Shown here: positions 23,878 to 31,019 of the stretch, in pieces | How the letters are laid out: each line of letters starts with the position of its first letter | Numbering within the stretch: position 1 is the first letter of the stretch | Source: Pseudomonas tructae | Lineage (GTDB): Bacteria; Pseudomonadota; Gammaproteobacteria; Pseudomonadales; Pseudomonadaceae | Length of the DNA stretch: 64,000 nt | Assembly: GCF_004214895.1 (NCBI RefSeq) | Contig: NZ_CP035952.1 | Span: 2,180,501 to 2,244,500, forward strand | Direction: 5' to 3' | The notes under the pieces: model-generated | Databases searched by the model: none | Told to the model about the DNA's origin: nothing | Seen by the model: only the letters and a program-made list of their open reading frames with translations | Position numbers and translations under genes: made by a program

Positions 23878-24729
23878 TCACTTCAAACGGTTGGAAAGAA
23901 ATTGCTGCAGGCGCTCGCTCTGCGGCTGGTCAAGTATCTCGGCGCTTCCTTGTTCCTCGACCCGGCCCTGGTGCAAAAACAGCACCTGGCTCGACACCTG
24001 ACGGGCAAAGCCCATCTCGTGGGTGACCATGAGCATGGTACGGCCTTCCTCGGCCAGCGTCTGTATGACTTTCAGCACTTCACCGACCAGTTCAGGGTCC
24101 AGGGCCGAAGTCGGCTCGTCGAAGAGGATGATTTCCGGCTCCATGGCCAGGGCCCGGGCGATCGCCACCCGCTGTTGCTGGCCGCCGGAGAGGAACGCTG
24201 GGTACTGGTCGGCGGCCCGTGGCGGTAGGCCGACCTTGTCCAGGTATTTGCGCGCCCGGGCTTCGGCTTCCTGGGCGCTCACCCCGAGCACCCGCCGCGG
24301 CGCCATGCAGATGTTTTCCAGCACGGTCATGTGGCTCCACAGGTTGAAGTGCTGGAACACCATGGCCAGGCGCGTGCGCAGGTTGTGCAGTTGCGCCGGA
24401 TGCGGTGCGCGGGTGCCGGCCCGGCCCTGGCGCATCTCGATGCTCTGGTTGTCGAGGGTGATGACCCCGGCATCGGGCTGTTCGAGGAAGTTGATGCAGC
24501 GCAGCATGGTGCTTTTGCCCGAGCCGCTGGCGCCGATCAGGCTGATCACGTCGCCTTTGCGCGCTTGCAGCGAGACACCTTTGAGTACCTCGTGTTCGCC
24601 ATAACTTTTGTGCAGGTCGGCAACGCTGAGTTTGACCGTGGCATCGGCGGCAACGCTGGCAATGCGTGGGCTTGGGCGGCTGTTATGGGTAAGTTCGCCC
24701 GTCGACAAGGCGTGTGCGGTAGTGGTCAT
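23878..24729 (-). CDS. Polar amino acid ABC transporter, ATP-binding protein
   Basis: 283 residues, a HisP/AotP/GlnQ-type importer ATPase. Walker A 'LIGASGSGKSTMLRCIN', Q-loop 'MVFQHFNLWSHMTVLENI', signature 'LSGGQQQRVAIARALA', Walker B 'EIILFDEPTSALDPEL' and H-loop 'MVTHEMGFAR' are all intact. The first 30 residues are an unusual hydrophilic extension before the usual 'KLSVADLHKSYGEHEVL'. Co-transcribed with two permeases and a binding protein. Confidence 0.93.
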   Translation of the reverse strand: MTTTAHALSTGELTHNSRPSPRIASVAADATVKLSVADLHKSYGEHEVLKGVSLQARKGDVISLIGASGSGKSTMLRCINFLEQPDAGVITLDNQSIEMRQGRAGTRAPHPAQLHNLRTRLAMVFQHFNLWSHMTVLENICMAPRRVLGVSAQEAEARARKYLDKVGLPPRAADQYPAFLSGGQQQRVAIARALAMEPEIILFDEPTSALDPELVGEVLKVIQTLAEEGRTMLMVTHEMGFARQVSSQVLFLHQGRVEEQGSAEILDQPQSERLQQFLSNRLK

Positions 24730-24732
24730 GAG

Positions 24733-25446
24733 TTAGCCTCGGGCAGGAACAAGAAAACCCATCCAGCGACGTTCGGCCAGGCGAAACAGCCCGACCAGCG
24801 CGAAGGACAGCAACATGTACAGCAGTGCCGCCGTTCCGAAGGCCTGGAAGGTCAGGAAGGTGGCGGCGTTGGCATCGCGGGCAACCTTGAGGATGTCGGC
24901 GATGGTGGCGGTGAAGGCCAGCGAGGTGGCGTGCAGCATCAGGATCAGTTCGTTGCTGTAGGCCGGCAACGAGCGCCGCAGGGCTGCCGGCAGGACCACG
25001 AACAGGCTCAGCTTCCAGCCGTGCAGGCCATAGGCCTGGGCCGCTTCGATCTCGCCATGGGGGATGTTGCGAATGGCCCCGGCGAAAATCTCCACGGTGT
25101 AGGCGCAGGTATTGAGCACGAAGGCCAGCAGCGTGCAGTTCAACGCGTTGCGAAAGAACTGGTCGAGCAGGGCGTGATCACGTACCACTTCCAGCCCGTA
25201 CAGGCCGGTGTAGCAGATCAGCAGCTGGATGTAGAGCGGCGTGCCGCGGAACACGAAGGTGTAGAACTCCACCGGCCAGCGCAGCCACAGATTGCGCGAT
25301 ACCCGCGCCAGGGCCAGCGGCAGCGACAGGAAAAAGCCCAGGACCATGGTGATGACGAACAACCACAGGGTCATGGCCAGCCCGGACAGCCCGCCACCAT
25401 CGCTGTACAGGTAGGCCTGGCCGTATTGCTCAAAGAGTTCGATCAT
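24733..25446 (-). CDS. Polar amino acid ABC transporter permease (HisM/AotM-like)
   Basis: 237 residues with five or six membrane segments ('LAMTLWLFVITMVLGFFLSLPLAL', later 'AALLYMLLSFALVGLFRL') and the EAA-type loop 'GEIEAAQAYGLHGWKLSLFVVLPAALR' that docks to the ATPase. I used the ATG at 25446 (start 'MIELFEQYGQAYLY'); the much longer upstream frame on this strand runs antisense-like through the other permease gene and is not real. It overlaps the neighbouring permease gene by 4 bases. Confidence 0.92.
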   Translation of the reverse strand: MIELFEQYGQAYLYSDGGGLSGLAMTLWLFVITMVLGFFLSLPLALARVSRNLWLRWPVEFYTFVFRGTPLYIQLLICYTGLYGLEVVRDHALLDQFFRNALNCTLLAFVLNTCAYTVEIFAGAIRNIPHGEIEAAQAYGLHGWKLSLFVVLPAALRRSLPAYSNELILMLHATSLAFTATIADILKVARDANAATFLTFQAFGTAALLYMLLSFALVGLFRLAERRWMGFLVPARG

Positions 25447-26168
25447 CGTGCCAGCTCCTTGATACCGGTGTTGTAACGCCGCTCCAGGTGCTTGAACAAG
25501 CGATTGGAGAGGGTGGTGATCAACAGGTAAACGAGCCCTGCGATGATCAGGAAGTACAGGGTGTTGTTGGTGGTCTTGCCGGCGTTTTGCGCAGCCTTGA
25601 CCAGGTCGGCCAGGCCGATGATCGACACCAGCGCGGTGGACTTGAGCAGCACCAGCCAGTTGTTGCCCAGGCCCGGCAGGGCGAAGCGCATCAGTTGCGG
25701 GAACAGCACCAGGCGAAAGCGTTGCACCTTGCTCAAGCCGTAGGCCGTGGCGGCTTCCAGTTGCCCGGCTGGCACGCTGAGGATTGCCCCGCGAAAGTTC
25801 TCGGTGAAGTAGGCGCCATAGATGAAGCCCAGCGTGATGACCCCGGCGGTAAAAGGGTCGATCTCGAAGTAGTCCCAGCCGAGTAGTTCGGTCAGGTCGT
25901 TGAGCCACAGTTGCAGGGTGTAGAAGATCAGCAGGATCAGCACCAGGTCCGGCACGCTGCGAATCAGCGTGGTGTAGAGGGTGGCGGGGATGCGCAGCAG
26001 CTTGTGCCGCGACAGCTTGGCGCTGGCGCCGAACAGGCCCAGGGCCAGGCTCAGGGCCAGTGACAGCAGCGCAAGCTTCAAGGTCATCCAGGTCCCTTGC
26101 AGCAACAGCGGGCCGAAGCCCTGCAGGCTCAGGGCCTGCCAGCCATGGGAGTGAAGGAAGTCGTTCAC
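25443..26168 (-). CDS. Polar amino acid ABC transporter permease (HisQ/AotQ-like)
   Basis: About 241 residues with typical permease segments ('LKLALLSLALSLALGLFGAS', 'VPDLVLILLIFYTLQLW') and the EAA loop 'GQLEAATAYGLSKVQRFRLVLFPQLMR'. I chose the GTG at 26168 because it starts directly at the conserved N-terminus ('NDFLHSHGWQAL'). A GTG at 26240, 4 bases after the binding-protein stop, would add 24 residues and cannot be excluded. Confidence 0.88.
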   Translation of the reverse strand: MNDFLHSHGWQALSLQGFGPLLLQGTWMTLKLALLSLALSLALGLFGASAKLSRHKLLRIPATLYTTLIRSVPDLVLILLIFYTLQLWLNDLTELLGWDYFEIDPFTAGVITLGFIYGAYFTENFRGAILSVPAGQLEAATAYGLSKVQRFRLVLFPQLMRFALPGLGNNWLVLLKSTALVSIIGLADLVKAAQNAGKTTNNTLYFLIIAGLVYLLITTLSNRLFKHLERRYNTGIKELAR

Positions 26169-26243
26169 GGGAAAAATCTCGGTAGGACGCAGGGCAAATG
26201 CGGCCGCGATCAGCTCAGGGCGAGCGGATCGCGGTGGCACGGC

Positions 26244-27023
26244 TTACTCGTTGTAGATGTCCAGGTCGCCGACGTACTTTTTCTGGATGGCGGCGAAGGT
26301 GCCGTCGGCGTGGATGGCGGCGATGCCTTTGTCGAGCAGGGCCTTGAGTTCGCTGTCGTTCTTGCGCAGGCCCATGGCGATGTCCAGGGGCAGGGTCGGG
26401 TCCTTGATCGCCGGGCCGCTCTTGAAGTCGGCGCCTTCAGGCTTGGACAGGAAATTGAGCTGGGCTTCGAGCTTGTCGGTCAGGGTGGCGTCGAGGCGGC
26501 CGTTGAGCAGGTCAGCGTAGTTCTGGTCCTGAGCCTGGTAGGCCTTGACCTGTGCCCCCAGCGGCGTCAGCTTGGCGCGGGCGTAGGCTTCTTGCAGCGA
26601 ACCCTGTAGCACACCGATCTGCTTGCCCTTGAGCGACTCGGGGGTGTCGCCGAAGTCGGCGCTCTTGCGCACGATCACCGAGGTCGGGCTGAGGAACAGT
26701 TTGGCGCTGAAGTCGATCTGCTTTTCCCGGGCCGGGGTCACCGCCATCGACGACATGATGGCGTCGAACTTGCGCGCCCGCAGGGCCGGGATCATGCCGT
26801 CGAATTCGTTGTGCACCCAGGTGCACTTGACTTGCAGCTTGGCGCAGATGGCATTGCCCAGCTCGATGTCGAAGCCTTGCAGGCTGCCATCGGCGGCAAC
26901 GGATTCAAAAGGTGGGTATTCGGGGTAGACGCCGAAACGGATCTCGGTCCATTCCTTGGCCTGCACCGCACTTGCGCACAGTGGCAGGAGAAGCACGCTG
27001 AGGAGCTTTCGCAGCGAAGTCAT
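26244..27023 (-). CDS. Periplasmic binding protein for basic amino acids (lysine/arginine/ornithine type)
   Basis: 259 residues with a signal peptide ('LLSVLLLPLCASAVQA'). The body is a bacterial extracellular solute-binding protein family 3 domain: 'IRFGVYPEYPPFESVAADGS', 'GFDIELGNAICAKLQVKC' and 'FDGMIPALRARKFDAIMSSM', the last being the usual ligand-contact region. Neighbours that act on arginine, citrulline and ornithine support a basic amino acid or citrulline/ornithine ligand. Confidence 0.9.
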   Translation of the reverse strand: MTSLRKLLSVLLLPLCASAVQAKEWTEIRFGVYPEYPPFESVAADGSLQGFDIELGNAICAKLQVKCTWVHNEFDGMIPALRARKFDAIMSSMAVTPAREKQIDFSAKLFLSPTSVIVRKSADFGDTPESLKGKQIGVLQGSLQEAYARAKLTPLGAQVKAYQAQDQNYADLLNGRLDATLTDKLEAQLNFLSKPEGADFKSGPAIKDPTLPLDIAMGLRKNDSELKALLDKGIAAIHADGTFAAIQKKYVGDLDIYNE

Positions 27024-27232
27024 ATGAGTATCCCTGAGTTTTATAGTTGATGTAGGGCAGTGATGCGCTTCTGGTCTTTTAGTGACTCTCGGGTCGGGCT
27101 CAGAATGCGCGATGACGACGTTTTTTTTGTGTCGTTTGAACCGGCGACGGCTGCCGGATTTTGCTGTTAAAGCGTGTATGTCAGCCGAATCGGCTGGAGC
27201 GCCTCCTGTTTAGGCTTCAGTTACAGCAGTTT

Positions 27233-27265
27233 CCGATCTGCCGCGCCCTGGCACGGCAGAATCGG
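27233..27265 (-). terminator. Hairpin just after the ornithine cyclodeaminase gene
   Basis: CCGATCTGCCG and CGGCAGAATCGG pair across a short loop, 7 bases past the ocd stop. There is no U-run, so it may be a weak terminator or an mRNA-stabilising/attenuating stem between ocd and the transporter genes. Confidence 0.4.
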
Positions 27266-27271
27266 TCGGGT

Positions 27272-28318
27272 TCAGGCGCGTTTTTTCTGCAGCGTTTCAA
27301 CCGGTGCACGCAACAGCGCGAACAGGTCTTTGGGGTTCTTGAGCTCCGGAACCAGGGCGATCTCGCTGCCGATGTCCAGGGCCTTGGCCACGTCGAGCAC
27401 ATAACGCAGCGCCGAGTAATCTTCAAGGGCGAAGCCCACCGAATCGAACAGGGTCACTTGCTCGGCGTTTTCGCGACCGGCCGCCTGGCCGTTGACCACT
27501 TGCCAGAATTCGGTGGTTGGCGAGTCGGCGGGCATCTGCTGGATCTCGCCTTCGATGCGGCTTTGCGGTTCGTATTCGACGATCACCCGTGCGCGCTCGA
27601 CGATCGCGCGGTGCAGCTCGGTCTTGCCCGGGCAGTCGCCGCCGACGGCATTGAGGTGCATGCCCGGCTCGATCATTTCCGGGCTGAGGATGGTGGCGAA
27701 AGCCTTGTCGGCGGTCACTGTGGTGACGATGTCGGCACCGCGCACCGCTTCGGCGACGGAGCTTGCGACGCTCACCTTGATTGCCGGGTAAGCACTGAGG
27801 TTGGCCACCAGCTTGGCGCTGGCCGCAGGGTCCAGGTCATACAGGCGGATGTCGTCGATGCCCAGCAGGGCATGGAAGGCCAGGGCCTGGAACTCGCTTT
27901 GCGAGCCGTTGCCGATCAACGCCATGCTGCGGCTGTCCTTGCGTGCCAGGTAGCGGGCGGCCAGGGCCGAGGTGGCGGCGGTGCGAATGGCGGTGGTCAG
28001 GGTCATCTCGCTGAGCAGTACCGGCGCACCGGTATCGACGTCACCCAGGGCGCCGAAGGCCATCACTGTCAGCATGTTGCGCTGGGTATTCTTCGGATGA
28101 CCGTTCACGTACTTGAAGGCATACAGGTTGGCGTCGGAGACCGGCATCAACTCGATCACGCCATCAGGCGAGTGGTTGGCCAGGCGGGCGCATTTCTCGA
28201 AGTCGTGCCAGCGCAGGTAGTCCTCACGGATGTACTCGGCCATCTCGCTGATGCAGGTGCTCAGGCCTTTGTGCAGCACCAGGCGGCTGAGGTCGGTAAC
28301 GTCGATATAGCGGGTCAT
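27272..28318 (-). CDS. Ornithine cyclodeaminase
   Basis: 348 residues of the ornithine cyclodeaminase/mu-crystallin family, which converts L-ornithine to L-proline and ammonia with bound NAD. Motifs: 'HPKNTQRNMLTVMAFGALGD', the Rossmann glycine motif 'MALIGNGSQSEFQALAFH' and 'HLNAVGGDCPGKTELHRAI', which contains the catalytic Asp region. The start at 28318 has AAGGAG upstream. It lies 20 bases after the ctlX gene, which suits a citrulline to ornithine to proline route. Confidence 0.92.
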   Translation of the reverse strand: MTRYIDVTDLSRLVLHKGLSTCISEMAEYIREDYLRWHDFEKCARLANHSPDGVIELMPVSDANLYAFKYVNGHPKNTQRNMLTVMAFGALGDVDTGAPVLLSEMTLTTAIRTAATSALAARYLARKDSRSMALIGNGSQSEFQALAFHALLGIDDIRLYDLDPAASAKLVANLSAYPAIKVSVASSVAEAVRGADIVTTVTADKAFATILSPEMIEPGMHLNAVGGDCPGKTELHRAIVERARVIVEYEPQSRIEGEIQQMPADSPTTEFWQVVNGQAAGRENAEQVTLFDSVGFALEDYSALRYVLDVAKALDIGSEIALVPELKNPKDLFALLRAPVETLQKKRA

Positions 28319-28338
28319 GATGAACTCCTTTGTTGTAA

Positions 28339-29256
28339 TCAGTGACGGACGGGCAGGTGCACTTCGGCAAGCATGCAGCGTGCGCTGCCACCGCCGATGC
28401 GCTCGATATGGTCGATGTTCACCACCACCGGATGGCTGTGCCGCTCCACCTGCTGACGCTGTTCGGGGCTGAGCGAGCGCCAGGCACTGCGCGACATCAC
28501 CAGCAGCGGCTGGCCTTGCTTGTCGTGGACTTCGAGCATGTTGCCGGCGAAGCCTTCGAGCTGGTCGAAGTCCAGGGCCAGGATGTCCTTGCCGGTGTCG
28601 CGCAGTGAGTGCTCAAGGGCACGGCGCTCGTGGGCCTCGGGCAGCGCCTGCAGGCAGACCAACGAGAGCCCGCGGCCGACGCTCATCATCACGTTGCTGT
28701 GATAGATCGGCGCCTGCTGGCGGTCGACGGCGTGGAACAGGCACAGGCGATAGTCGAGCTGTTCGGCGAACAGGCGCAGGGCCTGGGTGTGGGTACGCCC
28801 GGAATGGCAGGCGTAGCTGATCCGGTGCTCGCGATCCAGGACCATGCTGCCGGTCCCTTCCAGATACATACTCTGCTGTTCCAGCGGGCTCAGATCGATG
28901 GTCTGACGGACTGCGAAGCGCTCTTCGAGGACCTTGAGTACACCCTTGCTGCGCTCCAGGCGACGGTTCTGGCCTTCCATCGGGTAGAGCACCAGGCTGC
29001 CGTCGGCGTGGCTGCTCCACCAGTTGTTGGGAAAGATCGAATCGGGCGTGTGCGGCGCCGGGGTGTCTTGCACCACCAGGACGTCGACGCCGTGCTGGCG
29101 TAGGGTGTCGACATACCCATCGAACTCCTGCAGCGCTTTATGCTGTGCCTGCTCCGGGTCGAGCAAAGCCTGCTGAAAGCGGTTGTTGAGGGCAGTGTCC
29201 GGGTTGAAGGCGAACCGCGCCGGGCGGATCATCAAGACTGTATTTGTTGTTTGCAT
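28339..29256 (-). CDS. ctlX: Citrulline utilization hydrolase CtlX
   Basis: 305 residues of the guanidino-modifying (arginine deiminase/DDAH) superfamily, CtlX group. The N-terminal 'VLMIRPARFAFNPDTALNNRFQ', 'DSIFPNNWWSSH' and 'LEGTGSMVLDR' are the substrate-binding motifs; the catalytic His is in 'YACHSGRTH' and the nucleophilic Cys in 'GGGSARCMLAE'. CtlX releases ornithine from citrulline, which feeds the adjacent ornithine cyclodeaminase. I used the ATG at 29256; an ATG at 29268 adds four residues and neither has a strong ribosome site. Confidence 0.85.
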   Translation of the reverse strand: MQTTNTVLMIRPARFAFNPDTALNNRFQQALLDPEQAQHKALQEFDGYVDTLRQHGVDVLVVQDTPAPHTPDSIFPNNWWSSHADGSLVLYPMEGQNRRLERSKGVLKVLEERFAVRQTIDLSPLEQQSMYLEGTGSMVLDREHRISYACHSGRTHTQALRLFAEQLDYRLCLFHAVDRQQAPIYHSNVMMSVGRGLSLVCLQALPEAHERRALEHSLRDTGKDILALDFDQLEGFAGNMLEVHDKQGQPLLVMSRSAWRSLSPEQRQQVERHSHPVVVNIDHIERIGGGSARCMLAEVHLPVRH

Positions 29257-29314
29257 CGAGGCACGCATCCGGGGTGGGCTGTGTGCTTATTGTCGATGTG
29301 ATCAAGGATAAATC

Positions 29315-29344
29315 CCGGCTGAAGCGCGTTGGGCGCTCAGCCGG
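29315..29344 (-). terminator. Hairpin terminator after the BtuF-like gene
   Basis: CCGGCTG pairs with CAGCCGG and the stem continues for about five more base pairs with one bulge. It lies between the end of the cobalamin-riboswitch operon and the ctlX start, both on this strand. It lacks a clear U-run. Confidence 0.45.
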
Positions 29345-29389
29345 TAAAGCTGAAATAGTGGGTTTGGCAGCGGAATCTGCTGTGATGGC

Positions 29390-30322
29390 TCACGGCGGGT
29401 CTTGCTTGAAGGCGTGCAGCTGTCGGGCCAGGCCCAAGGCGGTACTGGCACTGTGTTCGCCGGGCAGCAGGTGGGTGAAGGGCAGGTCGATCAGGCGATT
29501 GTCGCGCACCGCCTGCAGGTGCGAGAGTGCCGGGTGCTTGCCCAGGAAGGCGCGCTTGCTGGCAGCGGGCGACCACACGGCATCGGCAAGAATGATCACG
29601 TCGGGGTCGGCGCGCAGCAGGCTTTCGGCATCGACCGTGACCCGGTTCTGCTCGATCTCGGCATACAGGTTACGCCCGCCCGCAGCTTCGATCAGTTGGG
29701 TAATGAAGCCTCGCTTGCCTTCGCTTTGCAGGCCGTTGACCTCACTGTCGAGGTAGAACACCGAAAGGGGCTCGCCTTGCCCGGCGATGGCGCGTGCGTC
29801 AGCCAGGTCCTGGCGCTGGCGGTCGATCAGCTGGTTGGCCCGGGCCTCGCGTTGCAGCAGGCGACCGAGGGTGCGCAGGTCTTGCTCAACGGCGGCAAAA
29901 CCGTTTTGCGCTGCTGGCGTGCAGGCGTTCTCCAGCAGATAGGTATCGATGCCGTTGGCCTTCAGGGTCGTGCGCGGGGCTACGCCGTCGCTGTCGCGAA
30001 AGGCACTGGCAAAACCGCCGACCAGCAGGTCATAACCCTGGGCGTAGACCACCTCGGTCGCCGGGTAGCGGCGCGACAGCAGCGGCACGCCGCGATAGCG
30101 ACCGCTGGCCAGCGCTTGCGGGTTGTCATCGATGTAACTGACGGCGGCGAGTGCTGGGCCGGCTTCAAGGGCCAGCAGCAGGTCGGCCGCATGCTGATTG
30201 AGGGCCAGGATGCGCTGCGGACGCTCCGCTGCCAGGTGCCAGGTCTGCCCGCAATTCTGAAAGTCGAGGGCCATCGCGCTGCTGCTCATAACCACCAGCA
30301 AGCTGGCGCTGACCCACCTCAT
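29390..30322 (-). CDS. BtuF-like ABC transporter substrate-binding protein
   Basis: 310 residues with a signal peptide ('VSASLLVVMSSSAMA'). It is a class III (TroA/BtuF-type) periplasmic binding protein: 'PQRILALNQHAADLLLALEAG', 'YDLLVGGFASAF' and 'RADPDVIILADAVWSP' are family landmarks. A cobalamin riboswitch controls the transcript, so a corrinoid or cobalt-complex ligand is likely. There is no permease or ATPase gene here, so the importer must be elsewhere. The start at 30322 overlaps the ferredoxin-like gene by 4 bases; the longer upstream frame reads through that gene out of frame. Confidence 0.82.
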   Translation of the reverse strand: MRWVSASLLVVMSSSAMALDFQNCGQTWHLAAERPQRILALNQHAADLLLALEAGPALAAVSYIDDNPQALASGRYRGVPLLSRRYPATEVVYAQGYDLLVGGFASAFRDSDGVAPRTTLKANGIDTYLLENACTPAAQNGFAAVEQDLRTLGRLLQREARANQLIDRQRQDLADARAIAGQGEPLSVFYLDSEVNGLQSEGKRGFITQLIEAAGGRNLYAEIEQNRVTVDAESLLRADPDVIILADAVWSPAASKRAFLGKHPALSHLQAVRDNRLIDLPFTHLLPGEHSASTALGLARQLHAFKQDPP

Positions 30323-30705
30323 GACAGCTGGCCATTGAGCAGCAGTTCGGGCACCGGCTGGCCCTCGATCAGGTGCACGCGCACCAGGCGTTGCGCCTCT
30401 TCGGCGTTGGCCACCCGGTACCAGCAGCGGTCCGGGTACACCGTCAGCACCGGGCCGAGGTTGCAGGGGAATTGGCAATGGCTGCGGGTCAGCAGCACGC
30501 CGTCAGTGGTTTCGATACGGTTGGCCACCAGCAGCTCGCGACGCAGGACTTTCCACAGGGGCAGGGCACCGCGTTGCACACAGCGCGGGCCGGTGCAAAG
30601 CATAACGTGACGGCTATGTTCGGGGATCTGCGACCACTCGGGTTTGCTCTGGATCTGCTCTTCGGCGAGGCGGCCGCGGCGACGCTTGGGGGGTGTTGCT
30701 GTCAT
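30319..30705 (-). CDS. (2Fe-2S) ferredoxin domain-containing protein
   Basis: 128 residues: a basic N-terminus ('TPPKRRRGRLAEEQI') and a thioredoxin-like ferredoxin domain with four cysteines in two pairs, 'LCTGPRCVQRG' and 'CQFPCNLGP', the layout of small Shethna-type [2Fe-2S] proteins. Under cobalamin-riboswitch control and upstream of a BtuF-like gene, a role in corrinoid reduction or cobalamin biosynthesis is plausible but inferred. I used the ATG at 30705 because the frame upstream of it overlaps the riboswitch. Confidence 0.82.
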   Translation of the reverse strand: MTATPPKRRRGRLAEEQIQSKPEWSQIPEHSRHVMLCTGPRCVQRGALPLWKVLRRELLVANRIETTDGVLLTRSHCQFPCNLGPVLTVYPDRCWYRVANAEEAQRLVRVHLIEGQPVPELLLNGQLS

Positions 30706-30828
30706 GGACTTCTCGAAAAAATCGCGAAGCGCACAGCAGGGTCCCCGGCCAACACGCGCCAGAGAGCCGGCTCGTGCCCGCCCTCCGCAGGTTTGCCTGA
30801 ATGACTGCGTGCAGTCGTGGGGCTTCAG

Positions 30829-30998
30829 GCCGGTCTCCGGGCTTGCGAGGCGTAAAGACATTCACCTTCCCATGCCCGTGGGCACAGTGGTGTATTGAAT
30901 GCTTCACTCGCTTACCGTTGCGGGGGCAGCGCCGGACTGGTCGATAACGACGCACCGGCTTCCCGTTTCACCTGACGCACGGCGGCGGCAGGCACCTG
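30829..30998 (-). promoter_or_regulatory. Cobalamin riboswitch
   Basis: Read on the minus strand, the conserved elements appear in order: AGGTGCC near the 5' end, GTGAAACGGGAAGCCGGTG, the core CCGCAACGGTAAGCGAG (B12 box region), CACTGTG with the CCACGGGCATGGGAAGG arm, and the closing GCAAGCCCGGAGACCGGCC. This is the full adenosylcobalamin aptamer pattern. It lies 5' of the ferredoxin-like and BtuF-like genes and should repress them when cobalamin is abundant. Confidence 0.92.
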
Positions 30999-31019
30999 AA
31001 ACTGGCAGGCATCTGACCA

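Noticed and set aside
25447..25908. 154-codon N-terminal extension of the second permease gene
   Set aside because: It lies out of frame inside the other permease gene and encodes an Arg/His/Pro-rich sequence unlike any permease.
30706..30861. N-terminal extension of the ferredoxin-like gene
   Set aside because: The extension overlaps the 3' part of the cobalamin riboswitch, and the ATG at 30705 gives a sensible start.
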